Shown here piece after piece: positions 34,343-43,864 of a stretch of 64,000 nucleotides of DNA (positions within the stretch are counted from its first letter, which is position 1; each line of letters begins with the position of its first letter). The notes under the pieces are model-generated. The model made no database searches. It was given only the letters and a program-made list of their open reading frames with translations, and was not told the origin of the DNA. The stretch comes from an uncultured Gardnerella sp. (GTDB taxonomy: Bacteria; Actinomycetota; Actinomycetes; Actinomycetales; Bifidobacteriaceae): the NCBI GenBank assembly GCA_947088155.1, contig CAMUFL010000005.1:1-64000 (forward strand), given 5' to 3'. Both the position numbers and the translations under genes were made by a program.

Positions 34343-35350
34343 ATGGCAGCAAATAATAAGCGCGCGCAACGCGTTATGCCAGTTACGCTGGTAGTTGGAG
34401 GTGACGCTTACTTAAACGAGCTAAATGCTCGAAATGTGCGTGAAAAAGTTCAAAAAAGTGCTCCGGATGCTGAAATTATTGAACTTGATGCGTCAACTGC
34501 GGATCAGTACGCATTTGACGAAGCTGTAGGTCCTTCGCTTTTCGGTGACGGAACGATTGTAATAATAAATAATTTGCAACAAGCAGACGAGTCTTTAGTG
34601 GACGCAATCGAAAATTTCTGCAAACAAGCGCAAAATAGTGAAAATAGCGAAAATAATTTTGTAGACTCTTCTGCAACTTGGGTTATTGCGCGTCACGAAG
34701 GTGGGCTTAAAGGAAAGTCTATTATTACGCGCCTTACGAAAGCTGGCGCAAACACAATTACAGTGCCGGATCTTAAAAAAGACGATGCCAAGCTCAACTT
34801 CGTTATGAGCATATTTGAGCGTCACAATCGAAGCGTTGAGCCTCAAGCAGCACAACGTCTTGTGTCAGTTTTGGGAAGTAAAACAGGGGAGCTTGCAGCA
34901 TTATGCTCGCAATTATGCTTCGACTATGACGATAATCCAATAACGCTTGATATTGTCGACCGATACTTGATTGCAGATCCGCAAGTTACCGGCTTTTTTG
35001 TTGCAGATAAAGCTGTTGCAGGTCATGCAGGTTCTGCTGTGCTTGCAGCAAGAACTGCAATTGCTCAAGGAGTTGACGCCATAGCATTAATAGGTGCTTT
35101 GGCTGCAAAAGTACGCGTAATTGCGCTCGCAATGGCAATTCGCAACGGCACGATTTCTAGTGCTGAAGCGAAAGTAAACCCGTGGGCTCTTAAAATGGCA
35201 ATGCGTCAGCTTGCTGGATGGAATAGTGCAGGTGTTTCTAAATGTTTGCAATCTTTAGCTTGGGCGGATGAGCAGTGCAAAGGCGGATCTAGTGATGCGA
35301 ATTATGCGCTTGAAAAATGTATTATGCTCATTGCGTCTCGAGGAAATTAG
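34343..35350 (+). CDS. holA: DNA polymerase III subunit delta
   Basis: Clamp-loader subunit that opens the beta sliding clamp. The 335-aa product has the AAA-like N-terminal domain without a Walker A: VTLVVGGDAYLNELNARNV, EAVGPSLFGDGTIVIINNL. It also has the conserved helical C-terminal domain (VAGHAGSAVLAARTAIAQGV, WALKMAMRQLAGWNSAGVSK). The ATG at 34343 follows TTAAGGAGC; the TTG at 34322 is a poor alternative. Position right after comEA-comEC matches the common comEA-comEC-holA order. Confidence 0.94.
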   Translation: MAANNKRAQRVMPVTLVVGGDAYLNELNARNVREKVQKSAPDAEIIELDASTADQYAFDEAVGPSLFGDGTIVIINNLQQADESLVDAIENFCKQAQNSENSENNFVDSSATWVIARHEGGLKGKSIITRLTKAGANTITVPDLKKDDAKLNFVMSIFERHNRSVEPQAAQRLVSVLGSKTGELAALCSQLCFDYDDNPITLDIVDRYLIADPQVTGFFVADKAVAGHAGSAVLAARTAIAQGVDAIALIGALAAKVRVIALAMAIRNGTISSAEAKVNPWALKMAMRQLAGWNSAGVSKCLQSLAWADEQCKGGSSDANYALEKCIMLIASRGN

Positions 35351-35421
35351 AAAGCGTAAATTAAGAATCGTAAATAAGAAACGTAAATTAAGAACTGCAA
35401 ATTAGAAAGATTGTGTTAAGT

Positions 35422-35994
35422 ATGAAAGAAGAAACGGTGTCAGAACAGCAAAAAGTGTGTACTGTGCCTACGGATACTGATATGCGCGAGCTTGGTAAAG
35501 CTGTGGCAAAACTAGTTAAAGAAGGCGACGTTTTGCTGCTTTCTGGTCCTCTTGGAGCTGGTAAAACAACGTTCGCTCAAGGTTTTGGTGCAGGGCTTTC
35601 AATTAGTGAGCCGATTGTGTCTCCAACTTTTACGATTGCGCGCGAATTGCATGGCACTTTTGCGGATGGTAAGCCGGCGACGCTAATTCACGTTGATGCT
35701 TATCGTTTGGGTGGCGAAGATTTTGCTCCGGGGCAAGATACTGTTTCGCGTTTGCTTGACGAGCTTGAATCTTTGGGGCTTGACGAAGCTTTGGAAGAGC
35801 CAGGAGACGGCACTGTTGTGCTTATGGAGTGGGGTGAGCAAATGGCAGGAGTGCTTGCTGCTGAGCGCTTAGAAGTTCATATTGCAAGACCTATTGACTC
35901 TTCGCAAGTAGACGATTTTACTAGCGATGGCGAGCGAATCGTAACTTTGAAAGCTGTTGGCAAGGATTGGATTAATCGACTTGCAAAATTGTAA
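35422..35994 (+). CDS. tsaE: tRNA threonylcarbamoyladenosine biosynthesis ATPase TsaE
   Basis: ATPase of the TsaBDE complex that installs N6-threonylcarbamoyl on A37 of ANN-decoding tRNAs. Walker A is SGPLGAGKTTFAQGF. Also present are SPTFTIARELHG, the Walker B-like IHVDAYRLGG, and VVLMEWGEQ near the end. Two insertions make it 190 aa against ~155 typical. The ATG at 35422 is preferred to GTG 35413; neither has a strong ribosome binding site. It begins the tsaE-tsaB-rimI-tsaD cluster. The preceding 60 bases carry short GTAAATTAAGAA-like repeats. Confidence 0.95.
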   Translation: MKEETVSEQQKVCTVPTDTDMRELGKAVAKLVKEGDVLLLSGPLGAGKTTFAQGFGAGLSISEPIVSPTFTIARELHGTFADGKPATLIHVDAYRLGGEDFAPGQDTVSRLLDELESLGLDEALEEPGDGTVVLMEWGEQMAGVLAAERLEVHIARPIDSSQVDDFTSDGERIVTLKAVGKDWINRLAKL

Positions 35995-36083
35995 TTAGAA
36001 ATACGCGAGTAAATATCGCAACAAATAAATCAAGTTGTGCTAAGCGAGTAAGCTAGTCTGGTACGTGACTTCGAGGAATGAAC

Positions 36084-36911
36084 ATGAGTAATACGCTGAT
36101 TATTGACACATCATTTGGCTCTACTGTTGGAATTGTGGGCCATGAGCCGATTGTTGAAACCGACTCTCGCACTCACGTGGAGCGTTTACAAGTAAATATT
36201 GCAAAAGTTGTGGAGGACGCTGGGCTTAAGTCTTCCGATATTAAATGCGTGGTTGTGGGAGTAGGTCCTGCTCCTTTTACAGGACTTCGCGCAGGATTAG
36301 TTGCAGCAAAAGCGATTGCGTTTGCAAATAATGCTGAAATTTTGGGGTGTGATAGTCTACTTCCTCAAAGTTTGATGATGCGTTCCGGCGCGTTCGAAGA
36401 AGCTCGCAAAAATGGCAGTATAGAGAAGGATTTTCTACTAAATCTTCCGAATGATGCTGATTCTTGCGAGTCTACTGTTCATCACTACGTGCTTTCATTA
36501 AACGATGCGCGTCGTCGCCAAGTGTACATGTCCTTATACGACAACGAAGGAAATGCGCTAATAGATATGGATATTGACTATCCGCAAAATGTTGTTGCTC
36601 GTGTAAACGAGTATTTAGCGAGCGAAAATGGCGAAAATTATTGCGTGGATGTGCTCGGGCATGGTGCTAAAAAGTACGTTGAAGACTGGCAAAATATCGC
36701 GCATGTTGGCGTTATTGCAGAAGTTTCTGCGCTTGACTTAGGCGTGCAAGGCTTGCAAATTTTCGAGCAGTGCGCTGAGGATTGCGTCGATAAAGATGAG
36801 CGCGTAAAAGCTGTTGAACCGCTTTATTTGCGCCGTCCGGACGTGTCTGTGCCAAATCCGCTTAAGCATGTGCTTGGCTCTGGCGAAGTGAATAAGGCAA
36901 AAGAAAAATAG
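36084..36911 (+). CDS. tsaB: tRNA threonylcarbamoyladenosine biosynthesis protein TsaB
   Basis: Scaffold partner of TsaD in the t6A complex, an inactive ASKHA-fold relative of it. TLIIDTSFGSTVGIVG is the N-terminal nucleotide-fold strand, followed by VVVGVGPAPFTGLRAGLVAA, the TsaB signature. The C-terminal half is variable and ends AVEPLYLRRPDVSVPNPLKH, as usual for actinobacterial TsaB. The ATG at 36084 is favoured because GAGG lies at the right distance; 36078 is two codons upstream. The gene sits between tsaE and rimI. Confidence 0.94.
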   Translation: MSNTLIIDTSFGSTVGIVGHEPIVETDSRTHVERLQVNIAKVVEDAGLKSSDIKCVVVGVGPAPFTGLRAGLVAAKAIAFANNAEILGCDSLLPQSLMMRSGAFEEARKNGSIEKDFLLNLPNDADSCESTVHHYVLSLNDARRRQVYMSLYDNEGNALIDMDIDYPQNVVARVNEYLASENGENYCVDVLGHGAKKYVEDWQNIAHVGVIAEVSALDLGVQGLQIFEQCAEDCVDKDERVKAVEPLYLRRPDVSVPNPLKHVLGSGEVNKAKEK

Positions 36912-36936
36912 AAGCGTTTTAACGATTTGAGTAATT

Positions 36937-37467
36937 ATGATTGTTGATATAACGCGTTCTAAATTTCCAGCAGTAGTTGAAGATTGCAATATAGTGCCGA
37001 AATGCGATTTTACGTGCGATGAGTTAGCGCAAAAAATAGCTCCTATTGAAGCCGATTTGTTTGGCAAAGGCTCATGGAATGAGAGCATGATTTCGCAAGA
37101 ATTACAAGCTCCTATGCGCGCGTATTACGCTCAAATCGACGAAAATACGCATACGTTATGCGGGTATGCCGGCTACTGGTTTGACGGCGATGACGCGCAA
37201 ATAATGACAATTGGCATTGCAAAACAATATCAAAGAAAAGGCCTAGCGTCGGAACTTTTATCAACTATGATCAAAACCGCAGAAAAAATTGGTGCTAAGC
37301 GCATGTTGCTAGAAGTGCGAGTTGACAATGTTCCTGCGCTCGCGTTGTATGAACGTTTTGGTTTTAAGAAAATGGGTTTGCGGAAACGTTACTATCAGCC
37401 GGAAGGCGTGGATGCGTACACAATGTGTGCTGATCTAACCGCAAAAAATAACGGAACTGAGGAATAA
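36937..37467 (+). CDS. rimI: Ribosomal protein bS18 alanine N-acetyltransferase (GNAT family)
   Basis: GNAT acetyltransferase. The acetyl-CoA motif A is TIGIAKQYQRKGLASELLST (the Q/RxxGxG/A pattern). EVRVDNVPALALYERFGFKKMGLRKRYY is the typical RimI C-terminal signature. At 176 aa it is ~25 residues longer than E. coli RimI at the N-terminus. Placement between tsaB and tsaD is the standard actinobacterial and Firmicute order. Confidence 0.92.
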   Translation: MIVDITRSKFPAVVEDCNIVPKCDFTCDELAQKIAPIEADLFGKGSWNESMISQELQAPMRAYYAQIDENTHTLCGYAGYWFDGDDAQIMTIGIAKQYQRKGLASELLSTMIKTAEKIGAKRMLLEVRVDNVPALALYERFGFKKMGLRKRYYQPEGVDAYTMCADLTAKNNGTEE

Positions 37468-37488
37468 CGAGGAATAAAGAGGAATAAA

Positions 37489-38532
37489 ATGAGCGAAGCA
37501 ATCGTATTGGGGATTGAATCAACTTGTGACGAAACTGCCGCAGCTATTGTGCGCGGACGCACTCTGGTGTCGAATGTGGTGGCATCTTCAATGCAGGAGC
37601 ATGCGCGCTACGGTGGCGTAATTCCAGAAATTGCTTCTCGTGCGCACGCTGAAGCTTTCGTGCCGGTTGTTTCTAAAGCATTGGCAGACGCAAACATGGA
37701 TTTAAGCGATGTTGACGCGATTGCAGTAAGCGCAGGTCCTGGTCTTGCTGGCTGCTTAGCTGTGGGAGTTTCGGGAGCTAAAGCACTAGCTTGGGCTGCA
37801 AATAAGCCGATTTATGGTATTAATCACGTAATTGGGCATATTGCAGTAACACAATTGCAATTCGGCGACGTGCCGGAAGATGTGCTGGCTTTAATTGTTT
37901 CCGGCGGTCACACTTCGCTTCTTCACGTGAACGATATTGCTAGAAGTATTGACGTTGTTGGCACAACTTTGGACGATGCTGCAGGCGAGTGCTTTGACAA
38001 AGTTGCGCGTTTGCTTGGGTTCCCATACCCGGGTGGCCCTCATATTGATAGGCATGGAAGGCTTGGCAATCCGGATACTTTGAAAGTGCCGCAAGGTTTG
38101 ACGCAAGGTCGTTCCGGCAAAGAGCATCCGTACGATTTCAGCTTCTCGGGCGTAAAAACTGCTGTTGCGCGCTGGGTTGAAGCGCGTGAGGCTCAAGGGC
38201 TTGAAATTCCAGTTGACGACGTGTGTGCTTCTTTGGCTAATTCTGTGGCGGAAGTGCTTTCACACAAAGCTATGATGGGCTGCGAGCAGTACGGTTCTAA
38301 AACGTTGATGATTGGCGGCGGATTCTCTGCTAATTCGCAGCTTCGTGAGCATTTGCTGGCTTGCGGCAAGGAGCATGGAATTGAAGTGCGTTTGCCAGAG
38401 CTTAAGCTTTGCACGGATAACGGTGCGATGGTTGCAATGCTTGGCGTAAATTTGGTAGAAGCAGGGGTTCGTCCTTCTGCTCCCGATTTTGCAATCGATT
38501 CTGCAATGCCTCTTACCACTGTGAGCTTATAA
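37489..38532 (+). CDS. tsaD: tRNA N6-adenosine threonylcarbamoyltransferase TsaD
   Basis: Catalytic subunit transferring threonylcarbamoyl to tRNA A37. Motifs: LGIESTCDETAAAIVRG, PEIASRAHAE with metal histidine, INHVIGHIAVTQL (HxxxH metal ligands), SGGHTSLLHV, GTTLDDAAGECFDKVARLLG, and CTDNGAMVAMLG. The length of 347 aa is normal. The ATG at 37489 lies 21 bp after rimI in a stretch of GAGGAATAA repeats that supplies the ribosome binding site. Confidence 0.97.
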   Translation: MSEAIVLGIESTCDETAAAIVRGRTLVSNVVASSMQEHARYGGVIPEIASRAHAEAFVPVVSKALADANMDLSDVDAIAVSAGPGLAGCLAVGVSGAKALAWAANKPIYGINHVIGHIAVTQLQFGDVPEDVLALIVSGGHTSLLHVNDIARSIDVVGTTLDDAAGECFDKVARLLGFPYPGGPHIDRHGRLGNPDTLKVPQGLTQGRSGKEHPYDFSFSGVKTAVARWVEAREAQGLEIPVDDVCASLANSVAEVLSHKAMMGCEQYGSKTLMIGGGFSANSQLREHLLACGKEHGIEVRLPELKLCTDNGAMVAMLGVNLVEAGVRPSAPDFAIDSAMPLTTVSL

Positions 38533-38576
38533 TAAGTAGCAATAATAAAAGTCGCTTTAAAGTTGCGAGGTGTTTT

Positions 38577-39728
38577 GTGCAGTCAGTTAATTCGCGTAGT
38601 GGTGTGTTACGAGTAGGTGAGAAGATTCAATTCACCGATCGTAAAGGTAAGCGAATTACTGCACAGCTTGTTGTGGGTGGGGTTACACAAACTGAGCACG
38701 GTCTTATTTGTCACGACGACGTGATTGGCCAAAGCGAAGGCGTTGTAATTACTACTGTTAGTGCAAAGCGCGAATCTCAGCAAAATAGCGAAAATCAAGA
38801 ATCTAAAGACCTTTCAAAATCTGGCAATAAGCCTTGGAAAGCAGCTCGCGCTATTGGCGGCTGGGATTATGTAGTTATGCGACCGCGCATGGTTGACTAC
38901 GTGCTTTCTATGCCTAGAGGCGCGCAAATTATGTATCCGAAAGATATTGCGCAAGTAATCGCTTTAGGAGATATTCGTTCTGGAATGCGCGTTTTGGAGT
39001 CGGGCGCTGGCTCTGGTGCTATGAGTTTAAGTCTTTTGGACGCAGTTGGGGAGTGTGGAAAGCTTACTACGATTGAGCTTCGCCCGGATTTTGCGCGCAT
39101 TGCCGAGTCTAACGCAACTTTGTACTACGGAAAGCGCCCAGAATGGTGGAATTTGCTTACTGGCGATTTTGATTCTGTTGCAAAAACCTTAGATGCGCAC
39201 AGCGTGGATCGCATTATGCTAGACATGCTTGACCCTTGGAATCGCCTCGAGCAAGCTCATCGAGTTATTGTGCCTGGAGGCGTGCTTGTTGCGTACGTTA
39301 CGACTACTACGCAAATGTCTCGCATGGCTGAAGCTTTGCGAGAAAGTGGCATGTGGACTGAGCCGGAGATTCAGGAAACATTGGAACGCACTTGGAAAGC
39401 TCAAGGTTTGGCGGTTCGTCCGGATCATGCGATGATTGGCCACACTGGATTTTTGATTGTTTCGCGCGCAATGGCTGAAGGTTTTAGCGCTTTGAAAAAG
39501 CGTGAGCACGGTACTAAAGATACTGTGAGCGATATTGACGATATGACAGCAGAAGAGCGCGCTGAACAGTTGGAAGACTTGTCTTTGCGTGATATTTCGG
39601 ATCGTAAATTGCGTAAAGTTTTACGTGATTTAGACGTGCAGCTTGCGCAATTGCCGGAAGATTCGCAGTCGCAAGATTTGCAAGATTCGCAGTCTGCACA
39701 ACAATCAGCGCTTAATCAAGCTAAGTAG
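38577..39728 (+). CDS. trmI: tRNA (adenine-58-N1)-methyltransferase, TrmI-type
   Basis: SAM-dependent methyltransferase making m1A58 in the tRNA T-loop. The N-terminal beta-barrel begins RVGEKIQFTDRKGKRITAQL. Then come RPRMVDYVLSMPRGAQIMYPKDIAQ (TrmI signature), the SAM loop VLESGAGSGAMSLSLLDAVG, and RIMLDMLDPWNRLEQAHRVI. A ~90-residue C-terminal extension, Glu/Gln/Ser-rich, is typical of actinobacterial members. The start is GTG 38577 after GCGAGG. It follows the t6A cluster, so the region groups tRNA-modification genes. Confidence 0.94.
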   Translation: MQSVNSRSGVLRVGEKIQFTDRKGKRITAQLVVGGVTQTEHGLICHDDVIGQSEGVVITTVSAKRESQQNSENQESKDLSKSGNKPWKAARAIGGWDYVVMRPRMVDYVLSMPRGAQIMYPKDIAQVIALGDIRSGMRVLESGAGSGAMSLSLLDAVGECGKLTTIELRPDFARIAESNATLYYGKRPEWWNLLTGDFDSVAKTLDAHSVDRIMLDMLDPWNRLEQAHRVIVPGGVLVAYVTTTTQMSRMAEALRESGMWTEPEIQETLERTWKAQGLAVRPDHAMIGHTGFLIVSRAMAEGFSALKKREHGTKDTVSDIDDMTAEERAEQLEDLSLRDISDRKLRKVLRDLDVQLAQLPEDSQSQDLQDSQSAQQSALNQAK

Positions 39729-39737
39729 GAGAGCATT

Positions 39738-40295
39738 ATGGCATCACCAATGAAAAAGCTTATGAAGAAAGCACATCATAGTAAGTACGTTTTGTTGCTG
39801 ATGCGTCATGCTAAAGCTGAGGCTCCTCAAATGGGTGACGACTGGGGTCGTGGTCTTACAGATAAGGGCTTGAAGCAGGCGAAAATTATGGCAAAAGGCT
39901 TGGAATCTTTGAAGCTTGTGCCGGATTATATTGTGTGTTCTAGTGCGAATCGCACTGAGCAAACTTTGAAACGCATGTTGAAGCGTTTTGGCGACTCTCC
40001 TGTGGTTGAGTCGCGCAAGAGTCTTTACGATGGCGGTATGCAATCTGTTATGGACGAGTTGCAAGCGATTCGAGGCGATGTTCATACGACGATGATTGTT
40101 GGGCATGAGCCGACGATGTCTATGGCTGCGCAGTGGCTTTCTTCGCCTGATTCGGATCCGGATGTGCTTGGGGCGATGCGTTTGGGGCTTGCTAATGCGT
40201 CTGTTGTGGTGCTTGTGTCTGATCGTCCATTCGCAACTTGCGGCTTGCGCGGTGCCACGGCCCTCGCAATCCTCACCCCCAAATCCTTTGCATAA
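39738..40295 (+). CDS. SixA-like histidine phosphatase
   Basis: A 185-aa branch-1 histidine phosphatase of the SixA type. The catalytic RHG motif is seen as LLMRHAKAEAP. DWGRGLTDKGLKQAKIMAKG and VCSSANRTEQTLKRML give the second arginine region, and IVGHEPTMSMAAQWLSS the second histidine. Substrate unknown; E. coli SixA acts on phosphohistidine in PTS proteins. It begins 10 bp after trmI. The last ~20 codons are unusually C-rich at third positions compared with the rest of the gene. Confidence 0.88.
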   Translation: MASPMKKLMKKAHHSKYVLLLMRHAKAEAPQMGDDWGRGLTDKGLKQAKIMAKGLESLKLVPDYIVCSSANRTEQTLKRMLKRFGDSPVVESRKSLYDGGMQSVMDELQAIRGDVHTTMIVGHEPTMSMAAQWLSSPDSDPDVLGAMRLGLANASVVVLVSDRPFATCGLRGATALAILTPKSFA

Positions 40296-40344
40296 CCACA
40301 CGAAATTAAGCATATAAATTAAGCTTATAACGACACCCCAAGTT

Positions 40345-40404
40345 CTTGAATGACCGCATTCAAGCATTTCTTTGCTAGGCTAAAGCGAGTCAAAGAAATT
40401 TTTT
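40345..40404 (+). promoter_or_regulatory. metE leader with two hairpins and terminator-like T-run
   Basis: Hairpin 1 is CTTGAATG-ACCG-CATTCAAG (40345-40364). Hairpin 2 is TTTCTTTG (40367-40374) with CAAAGAAA (40391-40398), followed directly by six T (40399-40404) and then the GGAGG ribosome binding site. The second has intrinsic-terminator form immediately before metE, as expected for attenuation. I cannot match it to a named riboswitch. Confidence 0.5.
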
Positions 40405-40413
40405 GGAGGATGT

Positions 40414-42792
40414 ATGTCTGCGGTTTTTACTTCTGTTTCCGGTTTCCCACGTATTGGCGCTAATCGTGAGTTGAAGAAGATTATTGAACGTTACTGGAAG
40501 CAGGATGCTTCTTTGGATGAAGTGCGTGAAGTTGCTCAGTCTTTGCGAGCTAAGCATTGGCGTTTGCAAGCTGAAGCTGGGATTGATTTAATTCCAAGTA
40601 ACGATTTTAGCTACTATGATCAAATGCTCGATACTGCTATTTTGCTGGGTGCTGTGCCTGAGCGTTATCGTAAATTGAATTTTGAGCATGCTGAGGATAC
40701 GCTTTTTGCTATTGCGCGCGGCTATCAGGGTGAGCGCGGCGATGTGACGGCGTTGCCAATGAAGAAGTGGTTTACTACGAACTACCACTATATTGTTCCG
40801 GAAGTTGAGAATCCGGAAGGCTTGCATTTGGCTGGAACTAAGCCTTTTGACGAGTTTTTGGAGGCTCGCGCGCAGGGTTTGGAAACGAAGCCTGTGCTGA
40901 TTGGCCCGTACACTTTTTTGAAGTTGGCTCGTACTCCTGAAGCGCAGGAGTTGAAAGTAACTGAGTCTGTGATTTCAGCTCTGGCTTTTGCTTATGCGAG
41001 TATTGTTAAGCGTTTTGGCGAACTTCACGCAACTTGGCTGCAATTTGATGAGCCTTATTTGGCGCTTGATAAAGAGGAAGGCGATTTGGAGCTTTTTGAA
41101 GCTTTGTATAAGCCTTTGCTTGAGGCTAGGGGCGCGGAAGTTAAGCTTCTTCTTAACACGTATTTTGGCAATATTGCTGACGCTTACGAAACTGTGAATA
41201 ATCTTGGTTTTGACGGTGTTGGCGTTGATTTGGTGGAAGGCAAGGAAGAAAATCTTGCAGCCATTGAGCGTTATGGTGTGAACGAAAAAACTACGCTTTT
41301 TGCTGGCGTTGTGAATGGCCGTAATATTTGGCGTAACGATTATGCTGTGAGCCTTGGTTTGGTTGACGCTTTGCGTGAGAATGTTACGGATCGCGTGGCT
41401 GTTTCTACTGCTTGCTCGCTTCTTCACGTGCCTTTTAGCACTGCTGGTGAGGATGCTTTGGGTGCGGATGTTTTGCAATATTTTGCTTTTGCTGTTGAAA
41501 AGTTGCAAGAGATTCGCGATATTGCAAATCTTGCTGCAGAAAGTGACGAAAGCCGCAAGTCAAGTAACGTTTTGGCTAAAAATCAGGCTTTGTTCGACGG
41601 TTCGCGCGTGAAAGCAGATTCTGCTGTTGCTAATCGTCTTGCTAATCTTAAAGATTCTGATTTTGTGCGATTGCCGGAAAGGGCAGAACGTCAGCGTTTG
41701 CAAAAGGAAGCTCTTGGCTTACCGGATTTGCCAACGACTACTATTGGATCTTTCCCGCAAACTAAGGATATTCGTAACGCTAGAGCTGCTCTTCGTAAGG
41801 GCGAGATTTCGCGCGAAGCTTACGACGAGTTTATGCGCAATCGCATTGCCAAGTGCATTGAGCATCAGGAGCAAATTGGCTTGGATGTGCTTGTTCACGG
41901 CGAGTTTGAGCGCAACGACATGGTTGAATATTTTGGCCAGCATTTGCGCGGCTTTAAATTTACGAAAAACGCTTGGGTGCAGTCTTATGGTACTCGCTGC
42001 GTGAAGCCTCCAATCGTGTGGTCGGATGTTTCTCGCGAGTCTGCGATTACTGTGGCTTGGAGCGCTTATGCCCAAAGCTGCACGAAGCATATTGTTAAGG
42101 GCATGCTTACAGGACCTGTGACGATTCTTAACTGGTCTTGGCCTCGCGAGGATATTACTCACGAGCAGCAGACTCAGCAGTTGGCTCTTGCTATTCGCGA
42201 TGAAGTGTTGGATTTGGAGCGTGCGGGTATTCGTGTGATTCAGATTGATGAGGCTGCTTTGCGCGAAAAGTTGCCACTTCGCCGCTCTGATTGGCATAAG
42301 AAGTATTTGGATTGGGCGATTGCTGCTTTCCGCCTTGTTCATTCTGCAGTTGCTGCGACTACGCAAATTCACACGCATATGTGCTATTCGGAGTTTAATG
42401 ACATTATTCGCGACATTGATGCTATGGATGCGGATGTGATTTCTTTTGAGGCTTCTCGTGGCGACTTGGTTGTGCTTGACGCTATTCACGACGCGCATTT
42501 TGAGACTGAGGCTGGTCCTGGCGTTTACGACATTCATTCTCCGCGCGTTCCTGGTAAGGCGGAGCTTGTGGAGCGTATTCACGAGATTTTGCGTAAGATG
42601 CCTGCTCAAAAGCTTTGGATTAACCCGGATTGCGGTCTTAAAACTCGAGACGACGCTGAAACTTGGCCAAGCTTGGAGAATCTTGTCGCTGCTGCTAAAG
42701 AGGTCCGTGCGGAGCTTTCTAATAATCAGCAAAGCAACAAGCAAAGCGGAAATCTAAGCGGCAATGTAAGCAACAATCTAAATAGGGGGTGA
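40414..42792 (+). CDS. metE: Cobalamin-independent methionine synthase
   Basis: 5-methyltetrahydropteroyltriglutamate-homocysteine methyltransferase; transfers the methyl group made by MetF to homocysteine without B12. The N-terminal domain begins VSGFPRIGANRELKKIIERY. The C-terminal domain has TTTIGSFPQTKDIRNAR, RNDMVEYFGQHLRGF, LTGPVTILNWSWPR, and zinc ligands in THMCYSEF and INPDCGLKTR. It is 792 aa, with an Asn/Ser/Gln-rich tail after the last motif. The ATG at 40414 has a GGAGGA site. metF starts 4 bp after the stop, so the pair is an operon. Confidence 0.98.
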   Translation: MSAVFTSVSGFPRIGANRELKKIIERYWKQDASLDEVREVAQSLRAKHWRLQAEAGIDLIPSNDFSYYDQMLDTAILLGAVPERYRKLNFEHAEDTLFAIARGYQGERGDVTALPMKKWFTTNYHYIVPEVENPEGLHLAGTKPFDEFLEARAQGLETKPVLIGPYTFLKLARTPEAQELKVTESVISALAFAYASIVKRFGELHATWLQFDEPYLALDKEEGDLELFEALYKPLLEARGAEVKLLLNTYFGNIADAYETVNNLGFDGVGVDLVEGKEENLAAIERYGVNEKTTLFAGVVNGRNIWRNDYAVSLGLVDALRENVTDRVAVSTACSLLHVPFSTAGEDALGADVLQYFAFAVEKLQEIRDIANLAAESDESRKSSNVLAKNQALFDGSRVKADSAVANRLANLKDSDFVRLPERAERQRLQKEALGLPDLPTTTIGSFPQTKDIRNARAALRKGEISREAYDEFMRNRIAKCIEHQEQIGLDVLVHGEFERNDMVEYFGQHLRGFKFTKNAWVQSYGTRCVKPPIVWSDVSRESAITVAWSAYAQSCTKHIVKGMLTGPVTILNWSWPREDITHEQQTQQLALAIRDEVLDLERAGIRVIQIDEAALREKLPLRRSDWHKKYLDWAIAAFRLVHSAVAATTQIHTHMCYSEFNDIIRDIDAMDADVISFEASRGDLVVLDAIHDAHFETEAGPGVYDIHSPRVPGKAELVERIHEILRKMPAQKLWINPDCGLKTRDDAETWPSLENLVAAAKEVRAELSNNQQSNKQSGNLSGNVSNNLNRG

Positions 42793-42795
42793 GCT

Positions 42796-43650
42796 ATGCC
42801 GTATAAACCAAAGTTTTCGCTGGAAGTTTTTCCACCTAAGCGCACATCTCCTATTGGTACGATTTACGATACTTTGGATGGCTTGAAGGGTCTTGACCCG
42901 GATTTTATTTCGGTTACTTACGGCACTGGAAAGCTGCAGGATCGTACTGCTACTGCGCGTATTGCTCATACGATTCGCTCCGAATATGGCATTGACGCAG
43001 TTGCTCATTTAACAGCTCGCTACCTTGATTATGATGCTGTTGATGAAGCTTTGGAAATGTTTGATAATGCTGGCGTTTCAGGCGTTTTGGCTTTGCGTGG
43101 CGACGTGATTGCAGGCCAGGAGGCGGCAGGCGTTTTTGAGCATGCCAGCGATTTGGTTTCCTATATTCGTTCAAAGCGCCCGGATTTGCCGATTTTGGGC
43201 GCTTGCTACCCGGAGAAGCATCCGGAGGCGGAAAGTTTGCAAGCGGATATTGATAATTTGAAGCGCAAGGTTGATGCGGGTGTTACGCATTTAATTTCGC
43301 AACTTTTTTACGATAATGAGGATTTTTTGCGCTTCCGTGATTTAGCTCGTGCCGCCGGCGTTAACGTGCCGATTGAAGCTGGCGTGATGCCTGTTGCGAA
43401 CGCTTCGCAAGTTAAGCGCATGACGAGCTTGTGTGCGTCTCGAATTACTTCGCAAGTTTCCGCAATGATGGATCGTTGGGGGAGTAATGCTGATTGCTTG
43501 CGTGATGCTGGCAGTATTTTTGCTTCCCAGCAGATTAACGATTTAATTGCAGAAGGCGTGGATGGCATTCACTTGTATACGATGAATCATCCGGGTATTG
43601 CTCGAAGGATTTGGGCGAATGTGAAGCCGCTTTTTACGAAAATTGGGTAG
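42796..43650 (+). CDS. metF: 5,10-methylenetetrahydrofolate reductase
   Basis: FAD-dependent TIM-barrel enzyme making 5-methyl-THF, the methyl donor for MetE. Conserved segments: SLEVFPPKRT, DFISVTYGTG, VAHLTARYLDYDAVDEAL, GVLALRGDVI, GACYPEKHPEAES, and THLISQLFYDNEDFLRF. The length of 284 aa is normal. GGGGTGAG overlapping the metE stop provides the ribosome binding site, indicating coupled translation. No clear terminator follows. Confidence 0.97.
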   Translation: MPYKPKFSLEVFPPKRTSPIGTIYDTLDGLKGLDPDFISVTYGTGKLQDRTATARIAHTIRSEYGIDAVAHLTARYLDYDAVDEALEMFDNAGVSGVLALRGDVIAGQEAAGVFEHASDLVSYIRSKRPDLPILGACYPEKHPEAESLQADIDNLKRKVDAGVTHLISQLFYDNEDFLRFRDLARAAGVNVPIEAGVMPVANASQVKRMTSLCASRITSQVSAMMDRWGSNADCLRDAGSIFASQQINDLIAEGVDGIHLYTMNHPGIARRIWANVKPLFTKIG

Positions 43651-43864
43651 GTGGCAGCGTTACACAAGTTTTTGCTTACTGGGGCGCGAGTTTTGGGGGA
43701 TTTCTCTCCTCGCAAGTTCCCGTCCTTCGTCGCTTTGGCTGTTAAAGGTTTTACTGTCTGCTTTGTTCTTAAAAGAATGTTGCTTCCTCAGTCCTCTTTT
43801 ATTGCTCGTAAAGAAATCCCCCCAAACTCTGCATGCTAGTTCGTTAATAACCGTGCCTTATCAC

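Noticed and set aside
41719..42744. 341-codon antisense frame inside metE
   Set aside because: Shadow of the conserved metE sequence; composition is that of random antisense translation.
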